This document shows positions 5,177 through 8,625 of a stretch of DNA of 8,625 nucleotides, piece after piece; the first letter of the stretch is position 1; each line of letters begins with the position of its first letter. The position numbers and the translations under genes are program-made. Source of the stretch: Acinetobacter sp. (lineage in GTDB: Bacteria; Pseudomonadota; Gammaproteobacteria; Pseudomonadales; Moraxellaceae); NCBI GenBank assembly GCA_030152605.1, contig JASLJB010000157.1, forward strand, positions 1-8,625, read 5' to 3'. The notes beneath the pieces were generated by a model, which saw only the letters and a list, made by a program, of their open reading frames with translations, made no database searches and had not been told where the DNA came from.

Positions 5177-7786
5177 ATGAATATCGCAGCCAACCCAGTG
5201 ATTGAAGCGGATCAAACCGTTTATTTAAAAGACTATCAAAAACCGACCTTTGTTGTAGATGCTGTGGACTTAAATATCCAAGTCTATGCGGATCACAGCA
5301 AAGTCAGTAGCACCCTGTTGATGCAACGTCAAACGCCGGGGGATTTAGTATTACTCGGGCGTGATCTTGAGTTACTGTCAATTCGCCTCAATGGCAAATT
5401 GCTTGAGGCCAGCGAATATACGCTCGATGCTGAGCAACTCAGCATTGCCAATGCGCCAGATCAGAGCAAGCTTGAGATCGAAGTGAAGATTCACCCTGAA
5501 AGCAATACCATGCTTGAGGGCTTGTATCAGGCCGGTGATTTGTTTGTGACCCAGAACGAGCCTGAAGGCTTCCGTAAAATCACCTATTATCCTGATCGCC
5601 CAGATGTACTGTCTGTGTTTACCACCCGTGTTGAAGCCGATAAAAAATATCCAGTGCTGTTGGCCAATGGCAACTTGTTGGAAAAAGGCGATGCCGGCGA
5701 AGGGCGTCATTATGCGATTTGGGAAGATCCAACCCATAAACCAAGTTACTTATTTGCCTGTGTGATCGGGGATTTGGCAGTACTACGCGATCACTATGTC
5801 ACCTCCGAAGGTCGTGATGTAGCGTTAGAAATTTATGCAATCGAAAAAGATATTCCAAAATGTCAGATTGCCATGAACGCGCTAAAACATTCCATGCGTT
5901 GGGATGAAGAACATTATGGCCGTCCTTATGATCTGGATAACTATATGATCGTGGCAGTGAGCCAGTTCAATATGGGCGCGATGGAAAACAAAGGCCTGAA
6001 TATTTTTAATACCTCATGCGTGCTTGCCGATGAGGAATACACCACCGATGCGGCGATTATGCGGGTGCAGTCGGTGATCGCACATGAATATTTCCATAAC
6101 TGGACCGGTAACCGGATTACCTGTCGAGATTGGTTCCAACTGTGCCTCAAAGAAGGCCTGACCGTGTATCGTGATCAGTCTTTCTCTGAAGACTTACAGT
6201 CGGCTGCGGTGCAGCGCATCGATGATGTCGCCGTGCTTAAAGCGCATCAATTTCCAGAAGACTCAGGTCCCTTGTCACATCCACCGCGTCCAGATCATTT
6301 TGTGGAAATTAATAACTTCTATACCGCGACCGTGTATGAAAAAGGCGCTGAAATTAACCGTATGATGGCAACCTTACTCGGCAAAGAGAAATTCCGTCAG
6401 GGTACGGATGAATACTTCCGTCGTCATGATGGACAGGCGGTTACGGTCGATGATTGGATCGCAGCATTGACTGCGGGTTCAGGCGTGGATTTGAGTGGCT
6501 TCTTAAAATGGTATAACCAACCCGGCACGCCAAAACTTGAAGCCCAAGGTGAATATGATGCCGAAGGTCAATGCTATCGCCTCAGCCTGAAACAAAGTCT
6601 TAAAGCGCATGCCAAATATCCAAACCTGCAAGCTGTGCCAATTCCAGTCGCATTGGCCTTGTTCAATGCCAAAACAGGTGAGCAATATGTGTTGAACTGC
6701 GATGCGCTTACAGAAAATCAAGTCAAAGATGGCGTTTATCTACTTGATCAAGATCAGGCCGTGATTGAGTTGCAGGGCGTGACTGAAAAACCGGTGGTGT
6801 CTTTGCTCAGAAACTTCTCAGCGCCGGTAAATCTGGTATTTAACTATACCGATGCTGAATTGGCCTTCTTGATCCAATACGAAAGCAATGGCTTTAACCA
6901 ATGGCAGGCCAGCCAAACCTTGCTGGAACGCATACTACTTGAGGATCATGCGGCGCAAACCTATATTGATGCGATCAAACAGACTTTGCCAGCGATGATG
7001 GCCAAAGATCCACTCTTAGTTTCGCGTTTATTTGATGTCCCGTCTGAGGGCTATTTGGCCAGCCGCATCGATCAGGATTATCGTCCAACGCAGGTCAAAG
7101 AAAAGCGCGAAGCCTTGCTGAATGCCTTGGCTGCGGCACTGGGTGAGTTCTGTCAACAGTGTTATCTCTCGCTGGATGCCACTGCTCAGCCTGAGTTCTC
7201 GCAAGCCATGGGTGTGCGTGCATTGAAAAACATTATGCTCAGCCTAATGGCACGTCAAGGGGATACGGTAGCCTTTGATTTGGCCGCAACTCAGTACAGC
7301 GATAGCAATAACATGTCTGAACGTCTCGGTGCCTTGCGCGTCTTGGTCTGGAATGATGCCCCTCAAGCCAAAGCCTTGCTACAAGACTTTTATGCGCGCT
7401 TCAAGGATGAGCCTTTGGCGCTGGATCAGTGGTTTATGATTCAAGCCGCACATCCAAAAGCCACGGCAGAAAGTATTGCTTACTTAACTTCGCATGTGGA
7501 CTATGACTTGGGCACTCCCAACCGCATTCGCTCAGTCAGTGGGGGCATCAACGCCAATCCGGTCAATGCGTGGAGCTTTGGGGTACAACACTTTATTGAT
7601 CTGGCCAAATATCTGGATCAGAAAAACCCAATCGTGGGATCACGTCTATTACAAGCCTTGTCGCGTTGGTACAGCTTGGCTGAGCCACAACGTAGTGCTG
7701 TACAACAGGCATTACAGGACTTAAAAGCCGAGGTGAAATCGAAGAACGTGGTCGAAACTTTGAACAGTATGCTGAATATTGATTAA
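5177..7786 (+). CDS. pepN: Aminopeptidase N (M1 family zinc metallopeptidase)
   Basis: PepN removes N-terminal residues from peptides in the cytoplasm and is a major broad-specificity aminopeptidase in the final steps of protein turnover. The 869 residues match the E. coli enzyme (870) almost exactly. The exopeptidase motif GAMEN is at 267-271, and the zinc site HEYFH at 303-307 has the third ligand Glu326 in LKEGLTVYRDQ. The transition-state tyrosine lies in TVYEKGAE (near residue 387). The N-terminal beta domain, the thermolysin-like catalytic domain, a beta-sandwich and the long helical C-terminal domain are all present, and the PepN-type ending SGGINANPVNAWSFG is recognisable. No signal peptide is present. 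The ATG at 5177 is preceded by AGGA at good spacing. The gene is followed by its own terminator (7821-7848), so it is probably a single-gene transcript. No frameshift or missing residue was seen. Confidence 0.98.
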   Translation: MNIAANPVIEADQTVYLKDYQKPTFVVDAVDLNIQVYADHSKVSSTLLMQRQTPGDLVLLGRDLELLSIRLNGKLLEASEYTLDAEQLSIANAPDQSKLEIEVKIHPESNTMLEGLYQAGDLFVTQNEPEGFRKITYYPDRPDVLSVFTTRVEADKKYPVLLANGNLLEKGDAGEGRHYAIWEDPTHKPSYLFACVIGDLAVLRDHYVTSEGRDVALEIYAIEKDIPKCQIAMNALKHSMRWDEEHYGRPYDLDNYMIVAVSQFNMGAMENKGLNIFNTSCVLADEEYTTDAAIMRVQSVIAHEYFHNWTGNRITCRDWFQLCLKEGLTVYRDQSFSEDLQSAAVQRIDDVAVLKAHQFPEDSGPLSHPPRPDHFVEINNFYTATVYEKGAEINRMMATLLGKEKFRQGTDEYFRRHDGQAVTVDDWIAALTAGSGVDLSGFLKWYNQPGTPKLEAQGEYDAEGQCYRLSLKQSLKAHAKYPNLQAVPIPVALALFNAKTGEQYVLNCDALTENQVKDGVYLLDQDQAVIELQGVTEKPVVSLLRNFSAPVNLVFNYTDAELAFLIQYESNGFNQWQASQTLLERILLEDHAAQTYIDAIKQTLPAMMAKDPLLVSRLFDVPSEGYLASRIDQDYRPTQVKEKREALLNALAAALGEFCQQCYLSLDATAQPEFSQAMGVRALKNIMLSLMARQGDTVAFDLAATQYSDSNNMSERLGALRVLVWNDAPQAKALLQDFYARFKDEPLALDQWFMIQAAHPKATAESIAYLTSHVDYDLGTPNRIRSVSGGINANPVNAWSFGVQHFIDLAKYLDQKNPIVGSRLLQALSRWYSLAEPQRSAVQQALQDLKAEVKSKNVVETLNSMLNID

Positions 7787-7820
7787 GCATCATGTAATAG
7801 ATTAAAAGCTCTTCAAATTA

Positions 7821-7848
7821 AACCTGATTCGAAAGAATCAGGTTTTTT
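7821..7848 (+). terminator. Intrinsic terminator of pepN
   Basis: AACCTGATTC (7821-7830) and GAATCAGGTT (7835-7844) form a perfect 10-bp stem with a GAAA tetraloop, followed by further T residues. It lies 34 bases after the pepN stop codon. It is a clear intrinsic terminator for rightward transcription. Confidence 0.92.
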
Positions 7849-7931
7849 CACTTTTTAATACTGTATATATTACAAAACATTTCAATTAAATGTAAACTAC
7901 AGCTTATTAATTTGTAATCTGGTTTTATTAC

Positions 7932-8051
7932 GTGGATATTTTAAAATTCATTAAAAGTTTCAATACTCTAAACACTTACTTGACACTTTCAATTGTCCTT
8001 TTAGTTATTATTGTGCTGTATTTTTACTTTATCTTTCCTTATGAATTGTGA
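7932..8051 (+). CDS. Possible 39-residue single-span membrane protein
   Basis: A frame starting with GTG encodes a basic N-terminus (MDILKFIKSF), a hydrophobic segment of about 20 residues (LSIVLLVIIVLYFYFIF, roughly 19-35) and a short tail PYEL. This charge pattern is typical of tiny single-span membrane proteins. Against it, the start is GTG with no ribosome-binding site, and AT-rich DNA easily yields hydrophobic frames because T-rich codons encode Phe, Leu and Ile. I recognise no homologue. Confidence 0.2.
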   Translation: MDILKFIKSFNTLNTYLTLSIVLLVIIVLYFYFIFPYEL

Positions 8052-8325
8052 AGTACTACTTAATAAGGTTGTGGTTTATTTGATGAATATTACCGTTAGA
8101 TTACAGTTTAATTTAGTTTAACTTACTAAGTAGGGTGAGGGATCAACTTCGGCGTTAAAATAGCTTATTTATCGATGTTGATTTTGGGATTAGGTTTAAA
8201 TCGTATGATTGTGCATCCAAGCGCAAAGTTGTCTTATTTTGTTTTGAGTCTTAATTAAGTTAATGGCTCATGCTCAAGATGTGCTAAATATCATGGAGCG
8301 TTATTTAGGTCGTGCAGGATGAGAG

Positions 8326-8352
8326 AGACTTCAAGCCCTTCGCCCGAAGTCT
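8326..8352. repeat. Inverted repeat with competing hairpins
   Basis: AGACTTC (8326-8332) is complementary to GAAGTCT (8346-8352). The overlapping CTTCG (8338-8342) and CGAAG (8345-8349) form a second, mutually exclusive pairing. The arms are GC-richer than the surrounding DNA and lie directly before the terminator at 8354-8377. Confidence 0.45.
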
Positions 8353-8353
8353 A

Positions 8354-8377
8354 AACGCGACGGCGCGCTTATTTTTT
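8354..8377 (+). terminator. Possible rightward intrinsic terminator with no obvious gene
   Basis: AACGCG (8354-8359) pairs with CGCG and TT (8364-8370, with one bulged C at 8368) around an ACGG loop. The run ATTTTTT and more T residues follow. The T tract overlaps the stop codon (8376-8378) of the leftward gene. The signal fits the plus strand, where no clear gene precedes it after the pepN terminator. Confidence 0.4.
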
Positions 8378-8625
8378 ATTTTAGAAAACGTTGCCAGATC
8401 GGTTTAAGCAGTTTGTAAAGTAGACTCGCAATCAGCAGGATCAGATAAAGTGGCCAAATCGTGATTAAAAAGACCAACAGGTCCAACACAAACTGCCAAC
8501 CATACTGCACTGCATTCCAGGCACGTTTCCAAAAATGATCGCCATTTAAACGCGCTACTGCTGCGATATCGACATCGATACGCTCACGTACCAAGGTCGG
8601 TTGATTGATGTGAATCGAGAGGGTA
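8376..8625 (-). CDS. C-terminal part of a DUF4349-type membrane protein, cut by the window edge
   Basis: The last 82 residues of a leftward gene whose start lies beyond the right edge; the frame is open to the final base. It begins TLSIHINQPT, a strand typical of the soluble domain in DUF4349 proteins. A linker (RIDVDIAAVARL) and an amphipathic helix containing DHFWKRAWNAV follow. It then has a strongly hydrophobic membrane segment (about LDLLVFLITIWPLYLILLIA) and ends with the basic tail KPIWQRFLK. DUF4349 proteins are usually lipoprotein-like membrane proteins with an outside domain, a coiled coil and one C-terminal anchor; their role is unknown. A TTG inside the fragment at 8594 is not a real start. 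I see no terminator serving it in the leftward direction. Confidence 0.7.
   Translation of the reverse strand, partial: TLSIHINQPTLVRERIDVDIAAVARLNGDHFWKRAWNAVQYGWQFVLDLLVFLITIWPLYLILLIASLLYKLLKPIWQRFLK

Larger units (their letters stand above)
7849..8375. other. AT-rich stretch with no convincing gene
   Basis: About 530 bases between the pepN terminator and the leftward gene at the right edge. It is clearly richer in A and T than pepN. It holds inverted repeats (ATTACAAA 7869-7876 with TTTGTAAT 7911-7918; ACATTT 7877-7882 with AAATGT 7888-7893), a possible 39-residue membrane ORF (7932-8051), a 27-residue hydrophobic frame (8175-8258), a 19-residue frame (8263-8322) and, at its right end, a hairpin and a rightward terminator. 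None of the small frames has a good ribosome-binding site. It may be decayed coding DNA or may encode a small RNA; I recognise no known family. Confidence 0.5.

Noticed and set aside
8333..8370. Resemblance of the GC-rich hairpin region to an integron attC site
   Set aside because: A GTCTAAAC-like box is present, but the spacing and paired R/L boxes of attC are absent and no integrase or cassette gene is nearby.

Overview
The window looks like chromosomal DNA of a gammaproteobacterium of the family Moraxellaceae, most likely Acinetobacter. This rests on moderate GC, the protein families present (DUF6231, a Gly/Gln-rich YidB-like protein, an orphan YqiJ-type protein, ThiM, an 869-residue aminopeptidase N, a DUF4349-type C-terminus), and the typical Acinetobacter-like intergenic AT richness. 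The genus is an inference from gene content; there is no marker gene such as rRNA. No tRNA, rRNA, CRISPR array, insertion sequence or phage gene was seen.

Left part (1-1376): the first 42 bases may be the 5' end of a leftward gene (possibly DUF2797). Two rightward genes follow: a 156-residue DUF6231 protein and a 199-residue YidB-family protein, the latter ending at a strong intrinsic terminator. Middle part (1377-4409): three leftward genes: a YqiJ-family membrane protein lacking its usual flotillin partner, thiM (hydroxyethylthiazole kinase, thiamine salvage), and a 385-residue cysteine-rich protein with N- and C-terminal zinc-ribbon motifs and no recognised function. The last two lie 75 bases apart and may be co-transcribed.

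Right part (4410-8625): a rightward 129-residue protein with a short pattern reminiscent of ADP-ribosyltransferase-like folds, then pepN, a complete M1-family aminopeptidase N with all active-site motifs and its own terminator. About 530 AT-rich bases follow with no convincing gene, but with a possible tiny membrane ORF, inverted repeats and a second rightward terminator that no visible gene needs. The window closes with the C-terminus of a leftward DUF4349-type membrane protein cut by the edge.

The genes do not form one pathway; this is mostly ordinary housekeeping chromosome. The parts most worth a second look are the cysteine-rich protein, the ART-like small protein, the flotillin-less YqiJ with a palindrome over its probable promoter, and the structured, apparently gene-less stretch after pepN.
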